From an uncultured bacterium (GTDB taxonomy: Bacteria; Actinomycetota; Coriobacteriia; Coriobacteriales; Coriobacteriaceae), in the NCBI GenBank assembly GCA_905214435.1, contig CAJMMA010000004.1:11674-75673 (forward strand): a DNA stretch of 64,000 nt. Reading direction: 5' to 3'. Each line of letters opens with the position of its first letter. Positions within the stretch are counted from its first letter, which is position 1. The position numbers were made by a program, and so were the translations under genes. The notes below the pieces were generated by a model. The model ran no database searches. It was given only the letters and a program-made list of their open reading frames with translations, and was not told the DNA's origin. Positions 44,218-52,709 of the stretch are shown here, piece by piece.

Positions 44218-46245
44218 ATGGAACAAAAGGCAAAGGAAGTAGCCTCGCACGCTGCGATTCCTGTGAGCATCTCGGCGATGCTCGTCACGCTGGGCGTGGT
44301 GTATGGCGATATCGGCACCAGCCCCATGTATGTAACCAAGGCGCTCGTTGCTGGCAACGGCGGCATCGGAAGCGTCACGCAGGAGTTCGTGCTCGGCGCG
44401 CTCTCCCTTGTCGTGTGGACGGTCACGCTGCTGACGACCGTCAAGTACGTGCTGATCTCGCTGCGCGCCGACAACCACGGCGAGGGCGGCATCTTTGCCC
44501 TGTACAGTCTGGTCAAGCGCTGCGGCAAGTGGCTCATCATCCCCGCCATGCTGGGCGGCGCGGCGCTCCTCGCCGACGGCATCCTGACGCCTGCCGTTAC
44601 CGTCACCACGGCCATCGAGGGCCTGCGCACCATCCCGGCGGTCCATGCCGTGCTCGGTGACGACCAGGGTCGTGTCGTCGCCATCACGCTTGCCATCATC
44701 ATCGCGCTCTTCTTGGTGCAGCGCATCGGCACGGCCAAGATCGGTCACGCCTTCGGCCCCATCATGACGCTGTGGTTTTTGTTCCTGGGCGGCACGGGCC
44801 TGTTCTTTGTCTGCCAGTATCCCGCGGTGCTGCTGTGCCTCAACCCGTTGCGTGGCATCGCTTTTCTGCTGAGCCCCAACAACCATGCGGGCATCATGAT
44901 TTTGGGCAGCTGCTTCCTCGCTACCACCGGTGCCGAGGCGCTCTATTCCGACATGGGCCATGTGGGCCGCGGCAACATCTATGCCACCTGGCCGTTCGTT
45001 AAGTGCTGCCTGCTGCTGTCCTACATGGGCCAGGGCGCGTGGCTTATCAACAACGCCGGCAACCCGGAGCTCATGGGTATCGCCGACCTCAACCCCTTCT
45101 ACCAGATGCTCGCCCCGGGTCTGCGCCCCTTTGCCGTCGGCCTTTCCACCGTCGCGGCCATCATCGCCTCGCAGGCGCTCATCACCGGCGCATTCTCGCT
45201 GGTGTCCGAGGCCAGCCGCCTGGACCTCATGCCGCATATGCAGGTCTTCTATCCTGCCGAGACCAAGGGCCAGCTCTACATCCCCATGGTCAACAACGTC
45301 ATGCTCGTGGGCTGCGTCGTCGTGGTGCTGCTGTTCCAGAACTCGGCGCACATGGAGGCCGCGTACGGCCTGGCCATTACCCTGACCATGATGTGCACGA
45401 CAATGCTGCTCTTCTTCTATCTGCACGTGGAGCGCAATCTCAAGGTCGCGCCGTGGATCTTTGCCGCCTTCTTCCTTTTGCTCGAGGGTTTCTTCTTTGT
45501 GAGCTCGCTCACCAAGTTCTTCCACGGCGGCTACTTCACCATCCTTATGGCTGCACTCATCATGGGCATTATGGTGTGCTGGTACAACGGCACGGCGGTC
45601 GAGCAACGTCAGTTTACGCTGCTGCCGCTGCGCAGCTATCTGCCGCAGCTCAAACGCCTGCGCGACGACGATCGCTACGAGCTCATGAGCGACAACATCG
45701 TGTACCTGACCAAGGACACCAACACCGACTATATCGACCGCGATATCGTCTACTCGATTTTGGATAAGCACCCCAAGCGCGCTCGTGCCTGGTGGTTCGT
45801 GAATGTCGAGACCATGGAGGAGCCGCATACCTTTGCCTACTCGGTCGAGACGTTCGGCACCGACTACGTGTTCCGCGTGCATCTGTATCTGGGCTACAAG
45901 ATCAACCAGCGCGTCAATGCTTACCTGCGTCAGGTTGTTCAGGATCTGGCTGCCAGCGGCGAGCTGCCGGCGCAGACGCATGACTACTCGGTCTACAAGG
46001 ACCCGGGCAACATCGGTACGTTTAAGTTCGTCATGATCCGCAAGCTGCTGGCGCCCGAAAGCGACGTGGAGCCCAGCGAGCGTACGGCCATCACGCTCAA
46101 GTACATCATCCGCCGCGCCGCCGGCACGCCTGCGCGCTGGTACGGCCTGGAGAACTCCAACGTGAGCTTTGAGTACGTGCCGCTGTTCACCAAGTTTAAG
46201 GCCGTGAGCAAGATGCAGCGCCTGGCTCCCGACGAGCGTCCGTAG
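44218..46245 (+). CDS. kup: Potassium uptake protein Kup
   Basis: A 675-residue KUP/HAK/KT potassium importer, driven by proton symport. The family start MLVTLGVVYGDIGTSPMYV, the segment ADNHGEGGIFALYSL, GGAALLADGILTPAVTVTTA, EGL and TTGAEALYSDMGHVG are all present; twelve hydrophobic helices fill about residues 15-455, followed by a soluble C-terminal domain. ATG at 44218 follows GGGAGGA. A KdpDE-like two-component system lies 136 bp behind it, so potassium or turgor sensing probably controls this gene. Confidence 0.96.
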   Translation: MEQKAKEVASHAAIPVSISAMLVTLGVVYGDIGTSPMYVTKALVAGNGGIGSVTQEFVLGALSLVVWTVTLLTTVKYVLISLRADNHGEGGIFALYSLVKRCGKWLIIPAMLGGAALLADGILTPAVTVTTAIEGLRTIPAVHAVLGDDQGRVVAITLAIIIALFLVQRIGTAKIGHAFGPIMTLWFLFLGGTGLFFVCQYPAVLLCLNPLRGIAFLLSPNNHAGIMILGSCFLATTGAEALYSDMGHVGRGNIYATWPFVKCCLLLSYMGQGAWLINNAGNPELMGIADLNPFYQMLAPGLRPFAVGLSTVAAIIASQALITGAFSLVSEASRLDLMPHMQVFYPAETKGQLYIPMVNNVMLVGCVVVVLLFQNSAHMEAAYGLAITLTMMCTTMLLFFYLHVERNLKVAPWIFAAFFLLLEGFFFVSSLTKFFHGGYFTILMAALIMGIMVCWYNGTAVEQRQFTLLPLRSYLPQLKRLRDDDRYELMSDNIVYLTKDTNTDYIDRDIVYSILDKHPKRARAWWFVNVETMEEPHTFAYSVETFGTDYVFRVHLYLGYKINQRVNAYLRQVVQDLAASGELPAQTHDYSVYKDPGNIGTFKFVMIRKLLAPESDVEPSERTAITLKYIIRRAAGTPARWYGLENSNVSFEYVPLFTKFKAVSKMQRLAPDERP

Positions 46246-46297
46246 TCGACGTCTGCTGTTTGTCTAGCGACCGCAGGCTGCAAAGGCTATACACTTG

Positions 46298-46356
46298 AAA
46301 CCACCACAAGGAGGCCACCACCGCAAAGGTGCCAGTCCCCTTTGTGGTGGTTTTTG
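46298..46356. repeat. Family A palindromic repeat, copy 3 (extended)
   Basis: A partial left arm (AAACCACCACAAGG) is followed by a full unit with CCACCGCAAAGGTGCCAGTCCCC and TTTGTGGTGGTTT. It lies between kup and the histidine kinase gene. Confidence 0.7.
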
Positions 46357-46381
46357 TTTTTGAGAGAGGGGCGGGGCGCTG

Positions 46382-48007
46382 ATGGACGTCCGTGCGGACG
46401 GCGATATTGCCGAGAACTTTTGGTGGCGGCGTACAACGCTGACGCGTCGCAGTCCTCTGTATGACGCCTGCGTATCGGCGGGGCTGCTAGCCGCGGCGAC
46501 GATTGTGGGCGCGCTGCTCGACCATCCGGGGCTCGCGCCGAGCATCATGATCGTCTATGTGTTTGCCGTGCAGCTGTGCGCTTTCTTTACCTGGAGCCGC
46601 CTGTACTGCCTGCTGAGCTCGGCTGCCGCCGTGGCGCTCTACAACTTCTTGTTTGTCGACCCGCGCTACGCGCTGTCGTTTATCGACCGCGTCTATCCCG
46701 GCATGTTCTTTATCATGTTTGCGGTCTCGCTCGTATCGAGCTCGATCGCGCTGGCCCTGCGCCGCGCCTTGGCGCAGGCCGCCGCCAGCGACCGTCGCAC
46801 GCAGATGGTGCTCGAGACCAACCGCATGCTGCAGCGGTGTGGCGATCAGCAACAGATTGTGCACGCTATGGCAACGCAGCTGGCGCGTCTTTCGGACTGT
46901 CCGGTCGTGTGGTATAGCGCCGATGCCGATAACGATGACCTGCTGCCGCGCACGACGTACACGGCCGTGGGCGATGCCGCGCCGGTACACCAGCTGGCGC
47001 CGCAGATGCCGCCGCGGCTCTCGGCGTCCGCCTATGTGGGAACGCCGCTCGATGCCACCTATGGCGCCTCGGCGTTCTACGGCATATACCTGACCGTGCG
47101 CTCGGGCGACACCATGGTGCGCGCGGGCGATCCCGCCTCGGTGGTGGGGGTGTTCGCCATTGTCGCCGAGCCCGATGCGCTGACGCCCGAGGAGCGGACG
47201 CTTGCCGATGCCATCGTGAGCGAAGGCGAGCTGGCGCTCGATCGCGCCCGCGCCATGGAGGCTCGCGAGGAAGCGGCGGTGCTCGCCAAAAACGAACAGC
47301 TGCGTGCCAACTTGCTGCGCTCCATCTCGCACGACCTGCGTACGCCGCTCACCAGTATTTCGGGTAATGCCGACGTGTTGCTCGACCAGGGCTCGACCGG
47401 CACGGCCGTGCTCGACGACCAGACACGCCGCGGCATGCTCCTATCCATTCGCTCGGACGCGCAATGGCTCAACGCCACCGTCGAGAACCTGCTCGCCATC
47501 ACCAAGCTCGAGGGTGGCGGTATGCGCCTGTCGACTACGCTCGAGCTCATGGACGATATCGTCGAGGAGGCGCTGCGCCACGTAAACCCGGCCGTGCGCG
47601 AGCACGACCTTAAGGTGGTGGCGTGCGATGAGCCGGCGCTTGTCAACGTCGACGCGCGCCTGATGGTGCAGCTGGTGGTCAATCTGGTGAACAACGCCAT
47701 CACCTACACGCCCGCGGGCTCGCATATCGTGATCTCGATTGGCGTCGACGATGGGCACGTGGCGTGCTCGGTTGCTGATGATGGCCCGGGCATTGCGCCC
47801 GAGGACCGCGAGCGAATCTTTGAGTCGTTCTACACCGCCAACCATGGCCTGGCCGACAGCTGCCGCAGTGTGGGCTTGGGGCTTTCGCTCTGCCGCTCCA
47901 TTGCGCTGGCACATGGCGGTAGCATAGAGGTTACCGCGGCGGACCCGCACGGTTCGGTCTTTACGATTGAGCTTCCCGCCGCCGACGTTTCGTTTGATAA
48001 GGAGTAG
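46382..48007 (+). CDS. KdpD-like sensor histidine kinase lacking the N-terminal KdpD/Usp domains
   Basis: A 541-residue membrane sensor. Four membrane helices (about residues 28-125) match the DUF4118 domain of KdpD, including LYNFLFVDPRYALSF. A GAF-like domain (about 150-290) follows, then HisKA with the phospho-acceptor histidine at 317 (SISHDLRTPLTSISGN) and a HATPase domain (NLVNNAITYTPAGS, DDGPGIAPEDRERIFESF, GLGLSLCRSIALAHGG). The 350-residue N-terminal KdpD and universal-stress domains found in classical KdpD are absent. The response-regulator gene starts 4 bp behind it. No ribosome site stands out before the ATG besides GAGGGGCGGGGCG. Confidence 0.92.
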   Translation: MDVRADGDIAENFWWRRTTLTRRSPLYDACVSAGLLAAATIVGALLDHPGLAPSIMIVYVFAVQLCAFFTWSRLYCLLSSAAAVALYNFLFVDPRYALSFIDRVYPGMFFIMFAVSLVSSSIALALRRALAQAAASDRRTQMVLETNRMLQRCGDQQQIVHAMATQLARLSDCPVVWYSADADNDDLLPRTTYTAVGDAAPVHQLAPQMPPRLSASAYVGTPLDATYGASAFYGIYLTVRSGDTMVRAGDPASVVGVFAIVAEPDALTPEERTLADAIVSEGELALDRARAMEAREEAAVLAKNEQLRANLLRSISHDLRTPLTSISGNADVLLDQGSTGTAVLDDQTRRGMLLSIRSDAQWLNATVENLLAITKLEGGGMRLSTTLELMDDIVEEALRHVNPAVREHDLKVVACDEPALVNVDARLMVQLVVNLVNNAITYTPAGSHIVISIGVDDGHVACSVADDGPGIAPEDRERIFESFYTANHGLADSCRSVGLGLSLCRSIALAHGGSIEVTAADPHGSVFTIELPAADVSFDKE

Positions 48008-48011
48008 CGCT

Positions 48012-48725
48012 GTGCCGAACTCTGCCGTGAAACCGCTCATCTTGGTCGTTGAGGACGATCCCGCCGTCCGCAACCTTATCGTCGCCGCGCTCGAGGCGCA
48101 CGGTTTGCGCCATATGGCTGTGGAGACCGCCCACGCCGCCATCGCCGCCGCTTCGTCGCAGGCGCCGAGCGTTGTGCTGCTCGATCTGGGCCTGCCCGAT
48201 ATGGACGGCGTCAAGGTGGTGGAGTCGGTGCGCACGTGGTCGGGCATGCCGATCATCGTGGTTTCGGCGCGCAGCGAGGACGCGGACAAGATCCGAGCGC
48301 TCGATGCCGGTGCCGATGACTACCTGACTAAGCCGTTTTCGGTCGAGGAGCTGCTCGCGCGCATCCGCACGACGCTCAGGCGCCTTTCGTATGCGCAAAC
48401 GGGCGGCGTTGCCTCCGAGGGCTCGTTCGATACCGGCGAGCTGCATATCGATTTTGATGCCGGCATCGCCACGATGGATGGCGAGGAACTGCATCTGACG
48501 CCGATCGAGTACAAGCTCTTGTGCCTGCTGGCACACAACGCCGACAAGGTGCTGACGCACCAGTTTATCCTGCACGAGATTTGGGGCACGGCGACCAAGA
48601 GTGACCTGGCGAGCCTGCGTGTCTTTATGGGTACGCTGCGCAAGAAGATCGAGTCCGACCCCGCGCACCCGCGCTATATCCAGACGCACGTGGGTATCGG
48701 CTATCGCCTGGTCACCCAAGGCTAG
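48012..48725 (+). CDS. KdpE-like OmpR-family response regulator
   Basis: A 237-residue two-component response regulator. The receiver domain has LVVEDDPAVRN, the phospho-acceptor Asp58 (VLLDLGLPDMDG), SARSEDADKIRALDAGADDY and TKPF; the winged helix (about 140-235) has LHLTPIEYKLLCLLAHNADK and RYIQTHVGIGYRL, as in KdpE. GTG at 48012 is preceded by AAGGAG overlapping the kinase stop. Partner of the kinase at 46382. Because kdpFABC is missing and kup adjoins, kup is the plausible target. Confidence 0.95.
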   Translation: MPNSAVKPLILVVEDDPAVRNLIVAALEAHGLRHMAVETAHAAIAAASSQAPSVVLLDLGLPDMDGVKVVESVRTWSGMPIIVVSARSEDADKIRALDAGADDYLTKPFSVEELLARIRTTLRRLSYAQTGGVASEGSFDTGELHIDFDAGIATMDGEELHLTPIEYKLLCLLAHNADKVLTHQFILHEIWGTATKSDLASLRVFMGTLRKKIESDPAHPRYIQTHVGIGYRLVTQG

Positions 48726-48752
48726 GACGGAACCCGCCATCCCACTATGAGC

Positions 48753-48813
48753 TGCGGTGAAATAGTTCCTGTTTGGGCCTTTACCAGGCATTTTTAGGAA
48801 CTATTCCACCGCA
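48753..48813 (-). repeat. Family C palindrome, copy 2
   Basis: TGCGGTGAAATAGTTCCT (48753-48770) faces AGGAACTATTCCACCGCA (48796-48813). The family shares the outer TGCGGTGAAATA/TATTCCACCGCA while inner arms differ from copy 1 (ACGGA/TCCGT) yet stay complementary. It is 8 bp past the minus-strand methyltransferase stop and may terminate it. Confidence 0.8.
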
Positions 48814-48820
48814 ACTTTGT

Positions 48821-51379
48821 TTATTTGCCCTTGGGCTTGCTGGCGTAGAACTTCTTCTTTTTGGGCTTGCCTGCACCGGCAGACTTGCCGCCGCCGCGCG
48901 GTCCTCGGTCGCCGGCCTGTGCGTGCGCGGGTGCTGCCGCGCGAGGCTTGCGGACTTCGGGGTTGCGCAGCTCCTCGGTTCGCTCGGCAATCTCCTCGGC
49001 GCTAAAGCCGACCTCGGCCATGGCGTCCTCGATGGGCAGGCGGCGCACGATATAGCAGTGGTGCACCTTCTGGTTGCGCGCGAAATCCTCGGGGATGGTC
49101 TGTGCCGTAATGTCCTGTAGCACCACGCCCGCGCGTGCGAGCTTGCGCGTCTCGGGACGGAAGCCGCGCAGGTTGCAGCTAAAGACGGCATGGCCGCCCT
49201 GCGCGAGCAGGCGCGATGCGCCGGCCAAAAGCTCAACATGGTCGCGTTGGACATCCCAGGTGCGGCGGCCCATCTTGGACGAGTTCGAGAACGTGGGCGG
49301 GTCGACAAAGATCAGGTCCCAGCGGTTGCGCGTCTGGCGCTGGTCACGAATCCAGGCGAGCACGTCGTCGCGCACAAAATGATGCTGCGGTCCCACAAAG
49401 CCGTTTTGGCGCATGTTGCGCTCGGCCCAGTCCAGGTAGGTGTTGGAGAGGTCGACCGTCACGGTTTCCTCGACGCCGCCGTCGGCCGCATAGCAGGTAG
49501 CGGTGCCGGTGTAGGCGAACAGGTTGAGGAAGCGGCGTGCCTGCTTGGCGTGCTCGCGCACCAGATCGCGCGTGACGCGGTGGTCCAAGAAGATGCCCAC
49601 GTCCAGGTAGTCGTCAAAGTTGACGGCAAAGGTAAGACCGCCTTCCTCGATGAGCGGCAGGCGACGGCGCGCGATGTTGGCGCGCTCGCCCGAGCCGCCC
49701 TTGCCGGCGCCCTGCTTGCCGTACTGCGAGCCGCCGCGCGAACGCATGCGTGCCTTGGCGTGCACGTGCTCGGCCGGAACATCCAGGATGCGCGGCGCGA
49801 TGGCCAAGATATCGAGCATGCGGGCCTGGGCCAGCGCGGGGTCGATGGTCTTGGGCGCGGCGTATTCGGCGATGACGAGCCAGCGGCCCGGCGTCTGCGG
49901 GCATCCCTCGTACAGGTCGATGGCGGCGGAGTAGTCGGGTAGGTCGGCATCGTAGACGCGGTAGCAGCTCACGCCCTCGCGCTTGGCCCACTTACGACGC
50001 AGGCGGGCGTTCTTGCGCAGGCGGTTGGCGAACTGCTCCGACTCGGGGATGAGCACGGGCAGCGGCTTGCCGTCGCCTAGGTCGAGCGTGGCGGCGGGCT
50101 CGGGCATGGGGGCGTCGGCGGCTTCGTCTTGGGCATTTGCGGTCTGCTCCTCGGCATCTGCGTTGGTCGCAGCCTCAAACGCTGCGGCGGCGTGGTCGAG
50201 CGAGGGCCAAACCTCGATAGTCGCCTCTTCGTTGTTGGGCATGACGGCAATGGAGCGCACGGGCTCGGCATGGAGCGCGCGGGCCATAAGGCCGTCGCGG
50301 GTGAGGGCGGCGACCGGCGCGGCGGTAAGCTCGGGCGCGCGACGCAGCTCGCCGACCAGCGTCATGGCGTCATGCATAAGCGACAGCGGTGTCTCGGTCG
50401 TATCCGCGACGAGGGCGGCACCGGCGACGGCGCCCGCGTGGTCCAGTACGGTGGCAGATTTGGCGGCGCAAAAATCGACAAAGCGCTTGTAGCCGGCACA
50501 CGTAACCATGCGCTCAGCGGTCTTGCGTGCGGCGGGGTCAGCATCTACGGCAACGATGCGCGCCTGGCGCTCGCGCGCTGCCGTCTCGCGCTCGCGTGCC
50601 TCGGCACGCAGCCGCTCCCACAGGTCGGCATCATGCAGCTGCCAGCCCTCAAAGCCCCAGCGCTCGCGGGCGGCGCCCGGGGCGCGGTCGTTCAGAATAT
50701 TCACGGCTTCCAGCAGCAGGCCGCCGCCGGCGCACGAGGCGTCGATCAACGTGGGTAGAGCCTCGTTCTCGTAGTCGTCGGCCGTCAGCTCGCGCTCGCA
50801 CAGCGCGGTCCAGCCGACCTGCGCCAACACCAGGGCGGCGTAGTCGGGGCGTAGCACGTGCGTGCCCTCGCCAGCGCGGGTCGCCGCGGGCGGCAGACGC
50901 TTGAACAGCGGGTCGCCTGAAAGGTCTAGGCTGATGCTCGCGCGACGTTGGCGCAGCGAAAGCAGCAGGTGGACATCGGGGTCGGCAGCATCGACATCGG
51001 CGCGACGGCCCGTGGTCTCGGCCAGGCGGTCGCACAATGCGTCCTTGGCGCGCAGGGCCGAGAAGCGCGTGTTGCGCAGCTGCTCGGTCACACCACGGGC
51101 AGTGATGGCAATGGTGGCGCCGGGGCGGACGATGTTTTCCCAGGCAATGTCGTAAACGCCGTCGTACAACGCATCGGCATCCTGCGCCTCAAAGCGCCCA
51201 AGCACCACAAACACGCGGCTGGCCAGGCGCGACCACAGACAGGCGCGGTAGCCTTCTTCGATCTCGCCCTCAAACGTAGCGCGGCCCTTCAGGCGGCGTA
51301 CATGCGAAAGCCCGAGCCGTTTAAGCTCGTCGGCGAGTGCGGACTCAAAGCCCTCGGGGCAGCTTGCGTAAAATTCCAT
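48821..51379 (-). CDS. rlmL: RlmKL-type 23S rRNA methyltransferase with degenerate RlmL domain
   Basis: An 852-residue fused enzyme. Classical RlmKL makes m2G2445 (RlmL half) and m7G2069 (RlmK half) in 23S rRNA. Here residues 1-150 form the ferredoxin-like/THUMP part (MEFYASCPEGFESALADELK). The first methyltransferase (about 165-400) keeps the fold (LIDASCAGGGLLLEAVNIL) but lacks the catalytic NPPYGER-like motif, reading ALVADTTETPLSL instead. The second (about 560-780) is intact: FLNLFAYTGTATCYAADGG, LDWAERNMRQNGF, DLIFVDPPTFSNSSKM. A basic Gly/Lys tail ends the protein. ATG at 51379 with GAGAGG is the start. Confidence 0.88.
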   Translation of the reverse strand: MEFYASCPEGFESALADELKRLGLSHVRRLKGRATFEGEIEEGYRACLWSRLASRVFVVLGRFEAQDADALYDGVYDIAWENIVRPGATIAITARGVTEQLRNTRFSALRAKDALCDRLAETTGRRADVDAADPDVHLLLSLRQRRASISLDLSGDPLFKRLPPAATRAGEGTHVLRPDYAALVLAQVGWTALCERELTADDYENEALPTLIDASCAGGGLLLEAVNILNDRAPGAARERWGFEGWQLHDADLWERLRAEARERETAARERQARIVAVDADPAARKTAERMVTCAGYKRFVDFCAAKSATVLDHAGAVAGAALVADTTETPLSLMHDAMTLVGELRRAPELTAAPVAALTRDGLMARALHAEPVRSIAVMPNNEEATIEVWPSLDHAAAAFEAATNADAEEQTANAQDEAADAPMPEPAATLDLGDGKPLPVLIPESEQFANRLRKNARLRRKWAKREGVSCYRVYDADLPDYSAAIDLYEGCPQTPGRWLVIAEYAAPKTIDPALAQARMLDILAIAPRILDVPAEHVHAKARMRSRGGSQYGKQGAGKGGSGERANIARRRLPLIEEGGLTFAVNFDDYLDVGIFLDHRVTRDLVREHAKQARRFLNLFAYTGTATCYAADGGVEETVTVDLSNTYLDWAERNMRQNGFVGPQHHFVRDDVLAWIRDQRQTRNRWDLIFVDPPTFSNSSKMGRRTWDVQRDHVELLAGASRLLAQGGHAVFSCNLRGFRPETRKLARAGVVLQDITAQTIPEDFARNQKVHHCYIVRRLPIEDAMAEVGFSAEEIAERTEELRNPEVRKPRAAAPAHAQAGDRGPRGGGKSAGAGKPKKKKFYASKPKGK

Positions 51380-51454
51380 GGGTGACCTCTCTGGTTGCGT
51401 CGCTCCATTATATGATGGATGCTTCGTTTGCCATCGCCCTCGAAAGGAACCCAT

Positions 51455-51559
51455 ATGATTGATGCGTGCCCCTTGATTCCCATTTTCATTGCAACAGCCT
51501 CAGGACTCGGGGCCTCGCACAGGCTCCCGCCGCCTTACAGAACTGAAAGCTGGGCGTAG
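51455..51559 (+). pseudogene. Probable 5' remnant of a HAD-family gene
   Basis: AAAGGAAC precedes ATG at 51455; the first 14 codons read MIDACPLIPIFIAT, which fits the start of a Cof-type HAD phosphatase just before the DLDGT motif, but the frame then runs into unrelated sequence and stops at 51559. A headless 3' part of such a gene is at about 60995-61255. I infer that the DNA between replaced the centre of one gene. The assignment rests on a very short match. Confidence 0.35.
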
Positions 51560-51630
51560 GGCAAATCCATGGCACGTGACCTGCGATTGCTCGGCCATAG
51601 ATGGCGTAATCGAGGCTAAGGGAGGGCATC

Positions 51631-51780
51631 ATGCGCAAGGGAAACGAGAGCTGGTTCTGGCACGCGAACGACATGGTGGTGGCGGGCGACATGAACCCCG
51701 TGGTCCGCGTCCTGTGGGCCGCGCTCATCGTAGGCATCGGCGTCGCGACGATGGCCACGCTCTGGATCGTCACGAGGTAG
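51631..51780 (+). CDS. Small single-helix membrane protein, 49 aa
   Basis: Not recognised. A short reading frame with an excellent ribosome site (AAGGGAGG six bases before ATG). The product MRKGNESWFWHANDMVVAGD then MNPVVRVLWAALIVGIGV has one transmembrane helix (about residues 24-46) ending in TR. The good translation signal and clean membrane segment argue that it is real. It lies alone between the HAD remnant and the convergent HAD phosphatase. Confidence 0.6.
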   Translation: MRKGNESWFWHANDMVVAGDMNPVVRVLWAALIVGIGVATMATLWIVTR

Positions 51781-51832
51781 CGCGCCACGAACGGATGACG
51801 AGGCACGCGGCGCATGCCACGCTGGCGGAACC

Positions 51833-52660
51833 CTAGCCTCGCTGCTGGACAATCTGTTCGATGAGCTTCGCGACGGAGTCCTCGGCTGCGTTCCCGATCA
51901 GGTGATGGGCCGCGGCCTTCGCCTCTGGCATCGCGCCCGCGACTGCGTAGGAGTTCGGCACCTTATCGAGGAGCGTCACGTCGTTTTCCGAGTCTCCGAT
52001 AAAAGCGACCTCGTCCAGCGTGACCCCAAGGCTGCCGAGAAGCGCGTCGAGTCCGTTTACCTTGCTCCAGCCAGCCGGAACAACATCGAGGAAGAATGGG
52101 ACGGGCGAGGGGAAATCAAGTTCTGGGCAGGCTTCCTTGCATCGACTCCGAACGACTTCCGTCGGGGCGGAGCTGACGTTGACGAAGATGCCGGCGGTTA
52201 TGACGTCACGGTTCGTGGGCACGTCTCCGAGCGCCATGTCTCTTCCGGAGTCCTTAACGACTTCCAGGGCGAATTCGTCGCCAGGCTCGACGGCGCAGAG
52301 GAACTGCTCGCAGCGCTTGCCTGTCTCATCGACATCGGCGACTAGCCAGAGTGACGTCCCCGCGTAGGGGCGTACAGCGCTATCGAGCTTGACGAGGGCC
52401 TCCGTCGAGAGCGTCTTTTTGAACACGAGTTCGCCGCTGGAGAAGACCTTCTTTCCGTTGGCCATGATGCCGGTCGAGAAACAGCGCGCGTCGCCGTCAA
52501 AGGCATCGGCCAGGTCGGCGTAGTCGCGCCCGCTTGCGGGGCCGAACGCGATGCCCGCATCGAGCGCCGAAAGAATCGCGCTGTGCGTGCGCTCCGATAC
52601 GACCCTTGAGCCAAACGGCAACAGGGTCCCATCCATGTCTGCGAGGATGAGCTTTATCAA
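51833..52660 (-). CDS. Cof-type HAD phosphatase
   Basis: A 275-residue haloacid-dehalogenase-fold phosphatase of the Cof/type IIB group, usually acting on sugar phosphates. Motif I is LILADMDGTLLPFG, motif II a Ser/Thr region (ASGRDYADL), motif III Lys in GWSKVNGL and motif IV FIGDSENDVTLLD; the C2 cap lies between. TTG at 52660 is preferred as start since GGGAGGA sits at ideal spacing; ATG at 52687 lacks a site. It follows the RpiR gene by 49 bp on the same strand and probably shares its transcript, which fits control of a sugar-phosphate pathway. Confidence 0.9.
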   Translation of the reverse strand: MIKLILADMDGTLLPFGSRVVSERTHSAILSALDAGIAFGPASGRDYADLADAFDGDARCFSTGIMANGKKVFSSGELVFKKTLSTEALVKLDSAVRPYAGTSLWLVADVDETGKRCEQFLCAVEPGDEFALEVVKDSGRDMALGDVPTNRDVITAGIFVNVSSAPTEVVRSRCKEACPELDFPSPVPFFLDVVPAGWSKVNGLDALLGSLGVTLDEVAFIGDSENDVTLLDKVPNSYAVAGAMPEAKAAAHHLIGNAAEDSVAKLIEQIVQQRG

Positions 52661-52709
52661 GGGGTCCTCCCGTTTCGGTCTGGGCATCGGTGCGCCGGCG
52701 TGCGTCGTC

